Assembly: GCA_026770025.1 (NCBI GenBank)
Contig: JAMXDE010000025.1
Location: 372,001-436,000 of the forward strand
DNA from: Craspedostauros australis
Lineage: Eukaryota; Bacillariophyta; Bacillariophyceae; Mastogloiales; Achnanthaceae
DNA length: 64,000 nt
Reading direction: 5' to 3'
The position numbers and the translations under genes were made by a program. Position 1 is the stretch's first letter. The number at the start of each line of letters is the position of its first letter. The notes below the pieces were generated by a model. That model was given only the letters and a program-made list of their open reading frames with translations, had not been told where the DNA came from and searched no databases. Below are positions 10,539-20,737 of this stretch, piece by piece.

Positions 10539-12055
10539 GATTGGATTCGATTCGACTCAATTCAACTTGATTCAACTCAACTCAATTCGATGCGATGTAA
10601 CGTGATGGATTTGCGTCCCTGAATATGAATGTGGCTGTGGATGCTCTGTGGATGCTCTACCAAGTCTCCCGTGCTCAACAGGCAACGCTTCTCTCTGCTG
10701 CTGTTGCTGCTGCTATTGCCTCAACGAGTATGGCCTTTGTCTTGGTCTTGGTGCGAGTGTTGCGAGTGTTGCGAGTTGTGCTTCTCTGCTTTGTGTCTTG
10801 CGCTCGCAGTTGAAGAAGATGAAGCAGTTGACACACCTGATGTGCTTGATACGCTTGATACGCTTGCTGCAGCCCGAATGCCTTTGTCGCCTCTGATTGC
10901 TCTACCCTGTTGGCATGTATAGTATTATGTCTGCTGTCTGCTGTCTTGGTCCAAGCGTTGCCCTAACGACCTTCGACTACTCGCTCTATCTGCATGCAAT
11001 GGACTTGTGCTTGGTGCTCTGTCATGCGACGTTTCCCATCAAACATGTGATGTCACTCTTCTCTCTCTGTCGTCATTGTCTATTCCGCAAATCCTTTGAT
11101 CCTCCTGAGCCTCTCTCCTCATTTGCATTGCTTGCTCTCTTGATTGCTCTCTTGATTGCCTCCCTTGCTTGACGCTCTTCGTATCATTCAACACACGCAC
11201 CATCCACACCATCGATACCATCCAACAGAGCCAGCGAAGCCAACAACACCAACCACCACGACAACGAGATCCCCAACCACACTCGCACTCCGGAACAACA
11301 ACCAACCACCCAAAATCACCTTCTTTGCGTTCGTTCGTTTCCCGCCACGCATGCAACACGTCGCATGTCAAGTGTTGTCGCTGACGTGGCGCAATCAATT
11401 AACGAACGACAGACACTGCGACATTCACTTCCAATGATTGCATGTCGCAAGAATTCATCATTGTCAAGGGACAGGTGTTCCGTGTCGCAATCTACAATAT
11501 TGGAATGTAGTCACTCGTAGAGAGTGGAGAATAGACAATAGAGTTGATGAGCAATAGAATACACTTACATGTTGCTCGAGAGAGTGGTAGTATTGGGATG
11601 GATGTGTATTCATGGATTGGTTGTGGTGGCGGAGGAGAAGAATCTGCTCTGACGTGCTCCAATCGCACTTGGACAGGCAGTTCAGCTGAACGCTTTGCTG
11701 ATGGAGCAAACGCGCTCACGGCAATGCATTCAAACAATGCATCACAAGCAGACAGCTTAGCTTGAGTCGAATTGCATGGGCTATCTCAGATGCTGCTAGA
11801 GCAGTTTGCAACAGAGTGCGAGTAGGTCATAGTAAGATCACTGCACTTGGCAACCATGGCCTTGGTTCACCATCGCCAACCAATCAACCGACTCATTTGA
11901 ATCATAGTGCGCAGAACGTGCGACCGTTAATTGCGGTTTGGCGCCAAAACAAATATCCAAAATCACGACACACAACAACACAATCAATCCATCTCGCTTT
12001 CGCACATCACACCCATCGGCATCATTTTCACATCACAACCACCGCCATCACCATC
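10539..12055. other. Divergent intergenic region
   Basis: This lies between two diverging genes and should contain both promoters. The side near 10539-10600 has a TTGAAT/TTGAGT quasi-repeat on the minus (sense) strand. The side near 11930-12055 is a CA-rich leader (ACAACA, CATCAC repeats) before ATG 12056. The frame of the right-hand gene extends upstream to about 11762, but those codons look like leader sequence. No further gene is supported. Confidence 0.55.
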
Positions 12056-12721
12056 ATGTCCAACCACGACTACGACACCAACAAGTTCGATCACGTATTT
12101 TCGGGATGGTCTATCTGGATTGAACCCGAACTCACCGCGCAGCTGACGGGCGAGATGGACCATCTGCGACAGGAGGTCTGTGGCAACGACCCCAGCGTCC
12201 ATCCCTTCGTGCCGCACGTCACCTTGATGTACAACTTTCCGCCGCAGCCGTGTGCGGAGACGGCAAAAATCATGCTGCAGCAGTGCTGGGATGAATTCCG
12301 CGCTTCATACGATGCGGATCAGTGGAATGCCAAACGGGCAAGAGTCATTGCGGGGCAAGCATGCAGCACGGAACAACAACCACAAATGCCCCTCACCGCC
12401 TACGCATGGCATCATCTCCACTACCCCAAATCCGCAGATAATGGCAAGGGATTCGGCTGCGACATCGTCCTGCTCGTCGTCGAACCCTACGAATGGCTCT
12501 TCTCATTGCGGCGCATCGTGCAGGACAAATTCGGCACGGACGAACGAAACGACAACTTCATCCCGCACATGTCCTTGGTCTATGCGCCCGAGGCTCTGGG
12601 GCCGCGGCTATCCATGGACGATCGCCCGATTCCGGCACTGTCGGCCAAGTATCTATCCATCTGGAGCACGCAAGGGAGGCTGCCAGAATGGAGTTGTGTT
12701 TGTCGAGTTGATTTGACTTGA
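12056..12721 (+). CDS. 2H phosphoesterase, cyclic phosphodiesterase-like
   Basis: 221 residues from ATG 12056. I chose this start because it follows the CA-rich leader and opens the conserved part (FSGWSIWIEP). Two H-x-T/S motifs are clear: HVT at residues 54-56 within FVPHVTLMYN, and HMS at residues 171-173 within FIPHMSLVYA. These are the paired catalytic motifs of the 2H superfamily. The length and motif spacing of about 115 residues match the plant/yeast CPDase class, which opens ADP-ribose 1'',2''-cyclic phosphate, a by-product of tRNA splicing. Other 2H activities (RNA 2',3'-cyclic phosphates) are possible. It probably acts in the cytosol or nucleus, as no targeting signal is seen. Confidence 0.8.
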   Translation: MSNHDYDTNKFDHVFSGWSIWIEPELTAQLTGEMDHLRQEVCGNDPSVHPFVPHVTLMYNFPPQPCAETAKIMLQQCWDEFRASYDADQWNAKRARVIAGQACSTEQQPQMPLTAYAWHHLHYPKSADNGKGFGCDIVLLVVEPYEWLFSLRRIVQDKFGTDERNDNFIPHMSLVYAPEALGPRLSMDDRPIPALSAKYLSIWSTQGRLPEWSCVCRVDLT

Positions 12722-13049
12722 GATTGCGCGGATGGAGGTGAGTTCACTTGAATCGGACTGGTCATCATCGTTGAGTCGTGTCAGGACTGCGCGGTCCGTT
12801 GAGGGTTTTTTCGTGACCGCACAAAAATCAACTTCAACCACCACAGGAAGCGGCAAGACGGCGCGAGACCAACAGATGCAACGCAGAACCGAAACGGTTG
12901 GGGTTCCCTCCTCCCTTTCTTGTTCTTGCTTGCTTGGTTTCTTGGTGCGCGAAGTCATCCACTTGGCATTCAACTTGGCATTCAACTTGGCATTGCACTT
13001 GGCACTGCACTGCATCACACAAATAGCAACGACAGTTAGCAACGCAACC
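12722..13049 (+). promoter_or_regulatory. Leader and promoter region of the Sec63-like gene
   Basis: 328 bases between two plus-strand genes. It must hold the 3' end of the upstream gene and the promoter and leader of the next. It contains a 12-base tandem repeat (12961-13008) and a CAACGACAGTTAGCAACGCA-type A/C-rich stretch before ATG 13050. The frame is open through this region, but the codons are repetitive and I do not count them as protein. Confidence 0.5.
12961..13008. repeat. 12-bp tandem repeat, 4 copies
   Basis: Four units based on ACTTGGCATTCA (the last two diverged to ACTTGGCATTGC and ACTTGGCACTGC) lie 42 bases before the start codon of the Sec63-like gene. Confidence 0.9.
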
Positions 13050-14900
13050 ATGGTGTCCACAACCGCGATCGCCGGCGTATTGACGGTGCTGATTGCCGCC
13101 GCGGCCGCGTACTTCTTCCTGAAGGCCAAGCAGGCGAAGAAGGCCAAGGACATCGACGATGGCGACTCCGTGTCCCCACCCGTGGAGGGGCAGAACGTGA
13201 CGCTGACGGACGTGGCCTACCTAATGAACAAGCTGTCGCCCGACAGCAGCCACATGGACGTGCTGTGGGCCATCGTGAGCTCGCCGGAGTCCATCAAGTA
13301 CGGCCTCATGGCGCACAAGATGGTGGAGAAGCGCCGCGAGGATCGCGCCAAGCAGGATGCGGAGGTCAAGGAGGCCGCCAAGAAGAAGACGGACGCCGTG
13401 TCCTTCGACCTCGACGATGGCGGCTGGGACGACGACAACGACGCGGAAGAGGAGGACGAAGAGGCCAAGCGCAAGGCCAAGCTCGCGGCGGCGGCCGACG
13501 AACAGAAGAAGAAGGACATGGAGCAGCTCAACAAGGCCTCGGGCAAGTTCCAGCTCAAGCTGGAGGGCTTCGATGAGGGCGTCATCGGCCAGAAGTGGGT
13601 GGAGAAGATCCTGTCGGAGAAGGGATGCTGGCCACCCAAGGACCTGGGATTGCTCAACAACGAGGAGTACACCTACGGCGGCAAGCTCGTCGGTGCGCTC
13701 GATCATCCAGGACTCAGACGCAACATCTGCATGCTCATGGGACGTCTCAACTCTGCCATGCTCAACTCTCATCCTGATCTGCGTAAGTCCTGTCGATTGT
13801 CCATTGTCCATTCTGTTGTTGTCGTTGCTGCTGCGCTGGACAATGTTGCTCTGTTCATGTGCTTGACACTTGACATGCTCTTTACATGCTCTCTCCGTCA
13901 CACGTGTTCTCATCTCACGCATCTCGTAATTTTCGGTTCTCATTCATTGGCATTTCTAATCCACGTGGATACGCGACTCCACAATGCACCACCATGCACC
14001 CCGCATCTCTCTAAATTGCATTGCATTGCACTGTTGTATTGCGCAGTCGAAGCCGGCGCAAAGCAGCTCGTCGACCAAACCTATTTCCGACGCAGCCTGG
14101 AATTCCGCAGCCGCGTTTCCACCCTGCTGGAGGCCGTGCTGCGATCCGCCGTCGCGTCGCGTTCCCACGCGCTCGCCAAAACCGTCGTCGAGACCGTCTC
14201 CATGTTCAAGGTCGGCTGCGGCCTCGACAAGACCGAATGGTTCGAAGGCATCATGCAGAAGCAGTACCAGTGCCTGCCGCGGCTGCAAATCAAGAACACG
14301 GAGGTTGCCAACGCTGACGGAGAGAAGGAGATCATCCCCGGCGACCTCATCTCGATATCCCTCGACCTCACCCGATTGCACGCCGAGTCCTTCACGCGCC
14401 AGAAGATCGCCATGTACCAGAAGCAGGGCATCCCGCCGCAGATCGCCCTGCAGAGCTACCGCGAGAGCTGGTGGTTCCTGGTGCGCGCCGAGCGTCTCGA
14501 TGGACCCGCGCCCAAGACCGAGATGAAGATCAACACGAATGGCATCCTGCAGGCCGTCAAGGAGGAGGATCTCGCCAAGTTCAAGTCCGCCACCTTCGAG
14601 GATCAGCTCATCACGGCCTGGCCTATGGTCGTGCAGAACGTGGCGCAGAAGTCAGGACGCGTCGGCATCAACTTCCTCTCCCCCACCGATCCGGGCAAGT
14701 ACAAATTCACGGTCATCGTCAAGAGCCAGGACTTTTTGGGGGCCGATCAGGAGTTCGACGTCACCGGCACCGTCATCGATGGCACAGGCATCACGCGAAA
14801 ACCCAAGGAGAAGAAGGAAGCCGGGGACAAGAAGAACAAGGAGGAGGAGAAGGAGGAGAAGGATGGCAAGAAGGAAGAGCCAGCCGCCAAGAAGGAGTAG
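13050..14900 (+). CDS. Sec63-domain ER translocon-like protein lacking a J domain
   Basis: Two exons, 13050-13782 and 14047-14900, with a 264-base GT-AG intron (GTAAGT donor, GCGCAG acceptor), give 528 residues. An N-terminal membrane segment (about residues 5-22) is followed by a Lys-rich stretch, so this is a single-pass anchor. Residues about 100-165 are a highly charged Lys/Glu/Asp segment with GGWDDDND. The second half matches the Sec63/Brl fold: a helical region (AKQLVDQTYFRRSLEF), then an ESWWFLV motif, then an Ig-like end with PTDPGKYKFTV and LGADQEFDV. A KKEE-rich acidic/basic tail ends the protein. Canonical Sec63 has three TMs and a lumenal DnaJ domain with HPD. Neither is seen here. 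An ER translocation accessory role is inferred. The intron is a multiple of three and contains no in-frame stop. Confidence 0.75.
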   Translation: MVSTTAIAGVLTVLIAAAAAYFFLKAKQAKKAKDIDDGDSVSPPVEGQNVTLTDVAYLMNKLSPDSSHMDVLWAIVSSPESIKYGLMAHKMVEKRREDRAKQDAEVKEAAKKKTDAVSFDLDDGGWDDDNDAEEEDEEAKRKAKLAAAADEQKKKDMEQLNKASGKFQLKLEGFDEGVIGQKWVEKILSEKGCWPPKDLGLLNNEEYTYGGKLVGALDHPGLRRNICMLMGRLNSAMLNSHPDLRKSCRLSIVHSVVVVAAALDNVALFMCLTLDMLFTCSLRHTCSHLTHLVIFGSHSLAFLIHVDTRLHNAPPCTPHLSKLHCIALLYCAVEAGAKQLVDQTYFRRSLEFRSRVSTLLEAVLRSAVASRSHALAKTVVETVSMFKVGCGLDKTEWFEGIMQKQYQCLPRLQIKNTEVANADGEKEIIPGDLISISLDLTRLHAESFTRQKIAMYQKQGIPPQIALQSYRESWWFLVRAERLDGPAPKTEMKINTNGILQAVKEEDLAKFKSATFEDQLITAWPMVVQNVAQKSGRVGINFLSPTDPGKYKFTVIVKSQDFLGADQEFDVTGTVIDGTGITRKPKEKKEAGDKKNKEEEKEEKDGKKEEPAAKKE

Positions 14901-15483
14901 TCATGGTGATGGTAGATCATCAGGTGATTGTAGCAATCATGGAATTTGTCATGAAAGTTTCATTTCTTGCTGAGATTGTCTACGAATGAGCGAGTTGTAC
15001 TACCGTGTGGAATACGATCTAAGTATATTACCATAGATCATACTCCGCTCCAAACACTACCTGTTACAGCGCCAGTGGTGATGTGGATACTCCCACCGTG
15101 AAGCTCTTCGGACTGTGCGATGATGATCATTGGAAGCGCAAACTCCTCTCGTTCGTGCGTACTCGCACATTGATGAAACTGATTGGAATTCACGAACTGT
15201 CGGGTGTGCTTTTCCAGTCGCTGTGACAAAACAAAAGGCGCCAAAACTCCGTGAAAAGATGTGCGACCGAGAGATGTTTGTGCACAAGCGTGCGACTCAC
15301 ATGAAACCTCATGGGAGAAGTTTGACACGATCGCCATCCGATACAAAGAAGGAAGCAACGCAGATTCATACGCACCATACTCATGCGCGTGCGTGTAGAG
15401 TATGACTACCCACACACCATCCAGACACAAAAGAAGCAAGCAGCAGGTATTGCATTTATGCAATACACACCAACAACCATTGG
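14901..15483. other. Intergenic between tandem plus-strand genes
   Basis: 3' flank of the Sec63-like gene and promoter region of the next gene. A short AT-rich element (GTATATTACCATAG) lies near 15019, and an A/C-rich stretch with ACACACC and CACAAAAG runs up to the next start. No gene seen. Confidence 0.5.
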
Positions 15484-17205
15484 ATGCAATCTTCCACGAT
15501 GACGATGTCGACGAACATCTCCATGAGGCGGATGCCGATGGCAACAATGACAATGATCCTCTCTGTTGCCACCATGGCAATGATGACAATGATGGCAATG
15601 CTGATGATCAGGCCGTGCGATGCCCTCATCGACAAGTTCGACGCCACTCGACGGCCCTTCGCGACAGTGTACTGGGACCCTGCAGTTGGGAGAGTGCGGG
15701 AGGATTGGAAGGTGGAGGAGATCCCCCAGTTCGTCATCATTTCCACGGATCAAGCCCTCACCTCCCAGGCGTCCGGAAACCTTGTCAACACCACCAAGGT
15801 GCGCCAGGAGCATGTCAATGGCTGCCATCCAGACCTCCGGCAGCCACCGCTTGCGGGAGAATCCTCCGACGGGGACGGCATCGCCATCTCCAACATTGGC
15901 ACGCTCGATCCCAGCGACCCCACCTCCCTCAAGGACAAGAGCGCCATCCCCATCACCTTCTTCCTCTCCGTCTTCGCAGGCAACAGCGCAAATCCCTCTC
16001 TCAAATGTGATGTCGTGCGGTCCTTCTACCTTGGTGGCAACGAGATCGCCACAAACACGATCCGCGGCTCTATCAGACCTCGAAACCCGCAGATCAAGGA
16101 GGCCATCGAATATCTCGTCGACGTTTGCAAGATCCCATTGGAGGCCATCCAGGGCTTCCGCGCGCCCAGCCCTTCGACCTCGCCCATTCCCCTAATGTCG
16201 AGCGACATCATGGACGCCGTCAAGATTGAAGCATCCATCCGCTACGATTCCTCCATCGAAGAGATCGGTACAAATGAGAGGAAGAACAAGGATCCCTACT
16301 GGCCCTTCACATTGGATAACGGCGTGCCCCCGGAGTTCGAAAATTATGAGGGCGAAAGAACCCGCAGGTACCGCGGATTGTGGGAGGTGCCGGTGTACAC
16401 TGTTTCCCATCCCGTCGTACCAACACCACAGCTTCCCCCTTTTCGACCGGACGTGGTCGCTACTCGCAACTTCCTCGATAACGCCCTGGAAGATCGTTTG
16501 GAGGGCAACAGGGCACCCCTCGGCGTCTACCTCGATGCTGGATACATGCAAACCAACTCCAATCTCATCATCGAGTGGATCGAATCCACCGTCCGGCAAT
16601 ACCCCAATCTTGTCTACTTCGTCACCTACCAGCAGCTCCTCCAGTACATGGAGGCGCCCGTTAAGCTCAGGGACTACCGTCTGCCGCAGATGTGTCGCAA
16701 CGATGACATGGACGACGTCGCGACGCCCGAAGACAGGTATCCCATCTTCCCGGGATGCATCCCGCCCTTCCCGTCTGGATGCCTCGCTGGGGTGTGGAAC
16801 CATGAGACCTGCCGCTGCAATTGCAACGACGAATTGTGCCGAACCGTGGAAGGACCCGATTTCGGTCTCTGCAACACGCGCTGCGACATGCTGCCAGGTG
16901 GCGGCGAGAAAGGGCCCGATGGTGACGAGTACGTGGATCCAGATGAAGAAGATAACAGCATGGTCATCGATGGTGGGTGGAGCGCTTGGACGTCCTGGAG
17001 TCTCTGCTTCAAGGGAGAGCAGACGAGATTCCGCAATTGCAACAGCCCCGAGCCCCGAGGCGGCGGCAAATTCTGCGGAGGCATCGGCCAAGAGAAAAGA
17101 GAGTGCGAAGCCACGGATGGATCCGATGCTCACATAGGAGCCATGTTCTCGCCTTGGTGCATCCTCTCGATGATTTGGTCCGTATCCATGTTCCTATTGG
17201 CATAA
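15484..17205 (+). CDS. Extracellular NodB/chitin-deacetylase-like pseudoenzyme with thrombospondin repeat
   Basis: A single exon of 573 residues. The N-terminus is a Met-rich hydrophobic signal (about residues 20-45, ending CDA). Residues about 80-400 follow the layout of chitin deacetylase-like NodB proteins: FVIISTDQAL (87-90 at the TFDD position), a GGNEIATNTIRGS segment (186-196, the H-x3-H position), GFRAP (224-228), a YDSS segment, RGLWEVPVY and a C-terminal YFVTYQQLL. The metal ligands are replaced: Asp by Gln90, and the two His by Asn191 and Gly195. Catalysis is therefore doubtful. Cys-rich residues 404-467 precede a thrombospondin type-1 repeat (497-541, WSAWTSWSLC and a CGG ending). 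The last 17 residues are hydrophobic, fitting a GPI or tail anchor. It is probably a cell-surface carbohydrate-binding protein. Confidence 0.8.
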   Translation: MQSSTMTMSTNISMRRMPMATMTMILSVATMAMMTMMAMLMIRPCDALIDKFDATRRPFATVYWDPAVGRVREDWKVEEIPQFVIISTDQALTSQASGNLVNTTKVRQEHVNGCHPDLRQPPLAGESSDGDGIAISNIGTLDPSDPTSLKDKSAIPITFFLSVFAGNSANPSLKCDVVRSFYLGGNEIATNTIRGSIRPRNPQIKEAIEYLVDVCKIPLEAIQGFRAPSPSTSPIPLMSSDIMDAVKIEASIRYDSSIEEIGTNERKNKDPYWPFTLDNGVPPEFENYEGERTRRYRGLWEVPVYTVSHPVVPTPQLPPFRPDVVATRNFLDNALEDRLEGNRAPLGVYLDAGYMQTNSNLIIEWIESTVRQYPNLVYFVTYQQLLQYMEAPVKLRDYRLPQMCRNDDMDDVATPEDRYPIFPGCIPPFPSGCLAGVWNHETCRCNCNDELCRTVEGPDFGLCNTRCDMLPGGGEKGPDGDEYVDPDEEDNSMVIDGGWSAWTSWSLCFKGEQTRFRNCNSPEPRGGGKFCGGIGQEKRECEATDGSDAHIGAMFSPWCILSMIWSVSMFLLA

Positions 17206-17523
17206 GCAGAGCAGCGTGCAAGTCAACCAACGCCGGGGCCTTTGCGTGCATGTCGCAGTTAACACCAACATGTGCACGATCATCGAAAGCAGTTCATGTT
17301 TTGCATAACAGTAGGTAAGAGCAACGTGCTCGTAGTGTATGTAGGTACTATACTTGAGAGTATTACATGGAGTAGAGTACTCTCCAACTATTACGCTCTC
17401 CTCTGCTGCATGCATCACGTTGTGCTTGACGGCGTCCTCAATAAGGCAGACCTGGACTCATCATAGACGCAGTGCCTTCACCTGTCCTTGTCTGCCTGTC
17501 TACCTACCCACCTACCTACCTGC
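17206..17523. other. Short convergent intergenic region
   Basis: This lies between the 3' ends of the genes at 17205 (plus) and 17524 (minus). It contains ATACTTGAGAGTATTAC-like AT-rich sequence near 17345 and a CTAC/CCTAC tandem tract (about 17502-17526) that runs into the last codons of the minus-strand gene. Confidence 0.55.
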
Positions 17524-19698
17524 CTACGCATTTGACCGCTTGCGCATCTGACGACACGGGTCAAGCCGGAACAATCGATACACCAGATCCAACGGAGTCG
17601 AGAATCGGGATGCCGCAATCATCAACGGCGTCATGCCATCCTTGTCCCGAATGCCCAAGACGCCATTTCCACAGTGCGCCAACATTGGCTCGACGACATC
17701 TGCCACCTTCCCGTCGACACTTCCCGACAGAAAGAGAAGATGCAACGGCGTGCGTCGGCGTCTTCCTCCCTGCGCCTCCAAGGTCGACGGATCCAGATTC
17801 AGCAAGTAGACCATCGACTCGATGGACCATGGCATGGACTCCACGATGATGTGCAATGCAAACATGCCCCGTCGAAAGTCAAAACGTGTTGACAGCGGGC
17901 GTTGAGCTTCAAACATCCACGACAGTTTGTGCACGCGGGCCAGAAACAGCAAGGTCTCTTCCACGTTTTGCAGAGAAATTCGGTGAAGGATACATTGATG
18001 GATGCTATCGCGGACCTCCTGATCACCCTCCATGAAACAGCGATGCCAAGCGTTGATACCTTTGGCATTCTGATGACAGAGATAGGTCCCGTTCCCAAAC
18101 AAAGATTCCACCAGCACTCTGGAGTGTTGGCCCAGCTTCATGTATCGCATGGGTATCATGGCGATAGGGAGGTTACCGTAGGCGTCGAAGCAATTTACCA
18201 GATCCTGATGTTGCTGCGCGGCATGGATGGCACCATAAATCTCGGTGCAGTTGCGCAGCTTGTAGTGAAGCTTGTGGTCAGGATTGCATTTGAACGCGGG
18301 GGTGTATATGCGCGAGTTGATGGTGTTGTGAGTGTAGCCCATGTAGCTGGGACCGTAGATGTCATCGTCGCTATCTCCATCAGAATCATCCGCAGGGTTG
18401 GGGCTGGGGTGGCGAGGTTTGCGCTGGCCATCATGCTCGTGCTTCTTCTCGTCCTCTATTGCAACCTTGAGACCGTCATCATGGTTCTCATCCCAATCGT
18501 CGATCGCAAGCGGTGTCGTGGGACTCTCGGCCGGCTCATCCTTCTTCTCTTTCTCCGTGGTGACATCCGTCTGGCTGTTCAACGACACGTCTGAGTATTG
18601 GTACTCGCTTCCATCGTCATCGTCATCGTCCAGCATGTCGTAGATATTCTTGGTGCGATTTGAACGCAGGTTGGCCTTGGATTGGCGGTCTTCGAAATGG
18701 TTCGGAGTCTGGAAGGACTCGGCATAATTGCCGCTCTTCTTCATCTTCTTGGGCTGGATCCAACCGTGGGACCTCGGCGGCGGATCTATCTTTGGATCCC
18801 AAAGATCACCGCCGATGGTGATGCGATCGAACTGATCGGCCAGTTCCACGAACTCTTCGTTCTTGTTGGAGGCGTCGCTGTCGTAGTACTCATCCGGAAG
18901 GGCCCGGGTGTTACGACCGCGTGAGGATGTCCTTCCGTACGGATCATGATTGTCCCAGAAGGAATCGCGAGTAATACCTGGTGGTCTGGAGATTCTCTCT
19001 GAAACTACGCGCTTGAAATTATCTTCAAAGGCAGCCGCAAGGGCGTATGGTCGGTAGTGTGTGTGGAAATTTGTTTCGCCGTGCTCGAAGATACAGCAGA
19101 AGCACAGCGTTGTGCGAGTATGACAACAAAAAGATCGTGGTGAGCGGAACCAGAACTCCATCTCTGCGCCGCCGGATGTGTGCAAGACACACAGCAAACA
19201 AACAAACACAACGCTGTTCGTACCTTGCCAACGTTGTTCGTACCCAAACTGATACTTCTTCTTTTCCACTTTGTACCCAACCTTGGGTGCAACTGGCACT
19301 TGCGTGCTGCTGGTGTAGGTGGTGTTGCCCCATTGGGGCCAGAAGCTATAGTTATGCGTGTACCTTGTCTCGTAGTTCGCCTCCGGTTTGCGTTCTCCAT
19401 ACGGGACGAAATCGTAGTAGGAGTAGGTGTGCTGCCGCTGTGGGTAGCGCGCGTGGTGGTTGTGGTAACGCATCATGATGGACGTCAGGATCTGGAAGAT
19501 GGTACTCTTGAACTGCAGATGGAGCTTGTTGCGCTGAATGCCAAGGGCAGCACAGATGGTACTACGGAAGCTTGACCTGGTCCTGTAGAGAAAGCAGGCC
19601 GAGAAAAGGATTGTGATTGCGGCGCGAATCGTGTGGCGGTTGGTGGCGAGGATAGTGGTGATACCGAGCAGTTGACTACGATGAGCGATTGATATCAT
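17524..19698 (-). CDS. Ankyrin-like protein with acidic, disordered middle
   Basis: Two exons on the minus strand, 19698-19224 and 19022-17524, with a 201-base GT-AG intron (donor GTACGA), give 657 residues. The intron keeps the frame and has no stop. The N-terminus is uncertain: the first 70 residues include a hydrophobic stretch (AAITILFSACFLY) and may be leader, with an alternative start at the Met pair at 19476/19473. Residues about 90-160 are Tyr-rich (YSYYDF, YETRYTHNYSFWPQW). The middle is acidic with Ser/Asp runs. The C-terminal 250 residues show degenerate ankyrin-type helices (DAYGNLPIAMIPMRY, RRTPLHLLFLSGS, DKDGMTPLMIAASRF). The style is that of stramenopile ankyrin proteins. Function unknown. 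It is convergent with the gene at 15484. Confidence 0.7.
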   Translation of the reverse strand: MISIAHRSQLLGITTILATNRHTIRAAITILFSACFLYRTRSSFRSTICAALGIQRNKLHLQFKSTIFQILTSIMMRYHNHHARYPQRQHTYSYYDFVPYGERKPEANYETRYTHNYSFWPQWGNTTYTSSTQVPVAPKVGYKVEKKKYQFGYEQRWQGTNSVVFVCLLCVLHTSGGAEMEFWFRSPRSFCCHTRTTLCFCCIFEHGETNFHTHYRPYALAAAFEDNFKRVVSERISRPPGITRDSFWDNHDPYGRTSSRGRNTRALPDEYYDSDASNKNEEFVELADQFDRITIGGDLWDPKIDPPPRSHGWIQPKKMKKSGNYAESFQTPNHFEDRQSKANLRSNRTKNIYDMLDDDDDDGSEYQYSDVSLNSQTDVTTEKEKKDEPAESPTTPLAIDDWDENHDDGLKVAIEDEKKHEHDGQRKPRHPSPNPADDSDGDSDDDIYGPSYMGYTHNTINSRIYTPAFKCNPDHKLHYKLRNCTEIYGAIHAAQQHQDLVNCFDAYGNLPIAMIPMRYMKLGQHSRVLVESLFGNGTYLCHQNAKGINAWHRCFMEGDQEVRDSIHQCILHRISLQNVEETLLFLARVHKLSWMFEAQRPLSTRFDFRRGMFALHIIVESMPWSIESMVYLLNLDPSTLEAQGGRRRRTPLHLLFLSGSVDGKVADVVEPMLAHCGNGVLGIRDKDGMTPLMIAASRFSTPLDLVYRLFRLDPCRQMRKRSNA

Positions 19699-20737
19699 TC
19701 CATACGCAATGATGATGGTTGCAGTTTTATGGTGGTGTTGTGTTGGTCAGATTGATTGATTGATTCATTCATTGTCTGGTTTGGAGAGCAACGCTTACCA
19801 CTCGAGGATCACCACAAATGCGCTCTGATTGTACGATATCGTGAAGCTGCCATGCCACAATCACCACCACCACCAGCAGTGCCAATGCACCCACACATCG
19901 GCAACGTGTTGATTCCGCACGCCCATCCAAAGCCCGAGCGAACGAGACGGAGAGATCACGCAAGCCTGGAGACAAGCGGTTGGGTCGTGTGGCACTCGAT
20001 ACAGGTTTTCGAGAAAACATCGGTTTGGTTGTGCATCGCGTCATGGTTGTGTTTCCATCGAAAAAAGCGAGTGACCACGATGACTTCGGATGGCGCGTTA
20101 TTAACGTCTGAATAACGACAAAGAAGAACCGCGCAATTTGGGTTTGGAATGAAGTTCTGGGAATTCGAATGAGTCGACCGTATCTAGCGGGAGAAGCTGT
20201 AGCGTAAAATGGTGTACTCGCGCAAACACAACAAAGACTTGGTACAAGAACACGCAGAAATAGTGTTGGCAACGACACGAGAACAGCGGGGGAGAAGAAC
20301 GAAGAGGCACTTCGAGAAACGCGCGCATTTCGTGAGGTTTGTTGGAGCCAAAACAAGAGAGCAACCAAGAAAGCAAGAGATCAGCCGCACGATAGGTATT
20401 CTATAATAGATAGACATATAGCACTACAGGAGCTCGAGTTGGCACAGGTATACACGTAGAGTACCATATTACTATATACAAGCAGACGGGAGCTCCGCAG
20501 CGCGTTGAACTGGATGGTTTGCGATTGGCTGGGTCTATCTTGACGAGGACGACTACGGCAGTAGCAGTAGCAGTAGCAGTATCGAAGACGAAGACGCTGC
20601 GAACGCAACAGCGCGTCCAAAGAGGAGAAGGCAGCAGCGACCAAGACAGAGGACTCCAGCACCTATTATAGAATAGAAGCCAAGCACATCAACAGGCCAT
20701 TGATCCATCGATCTGCTTGGAACGGCCGCACGCGACG
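19699..20737. other. Divergent intergenic region upstream of the SUMO-protease gene
   Basis: The region holds the promoters of two diverging genes. AT-rich patches lie near 20395 (ATTCTATAATAGATAGAC) and 20465-20480. A GCAGTA hexamer is repeated four times at 20558-20581, in the leader of the plus-strand gene. Its frames give no recognisable protein. Confidence 0.5.
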
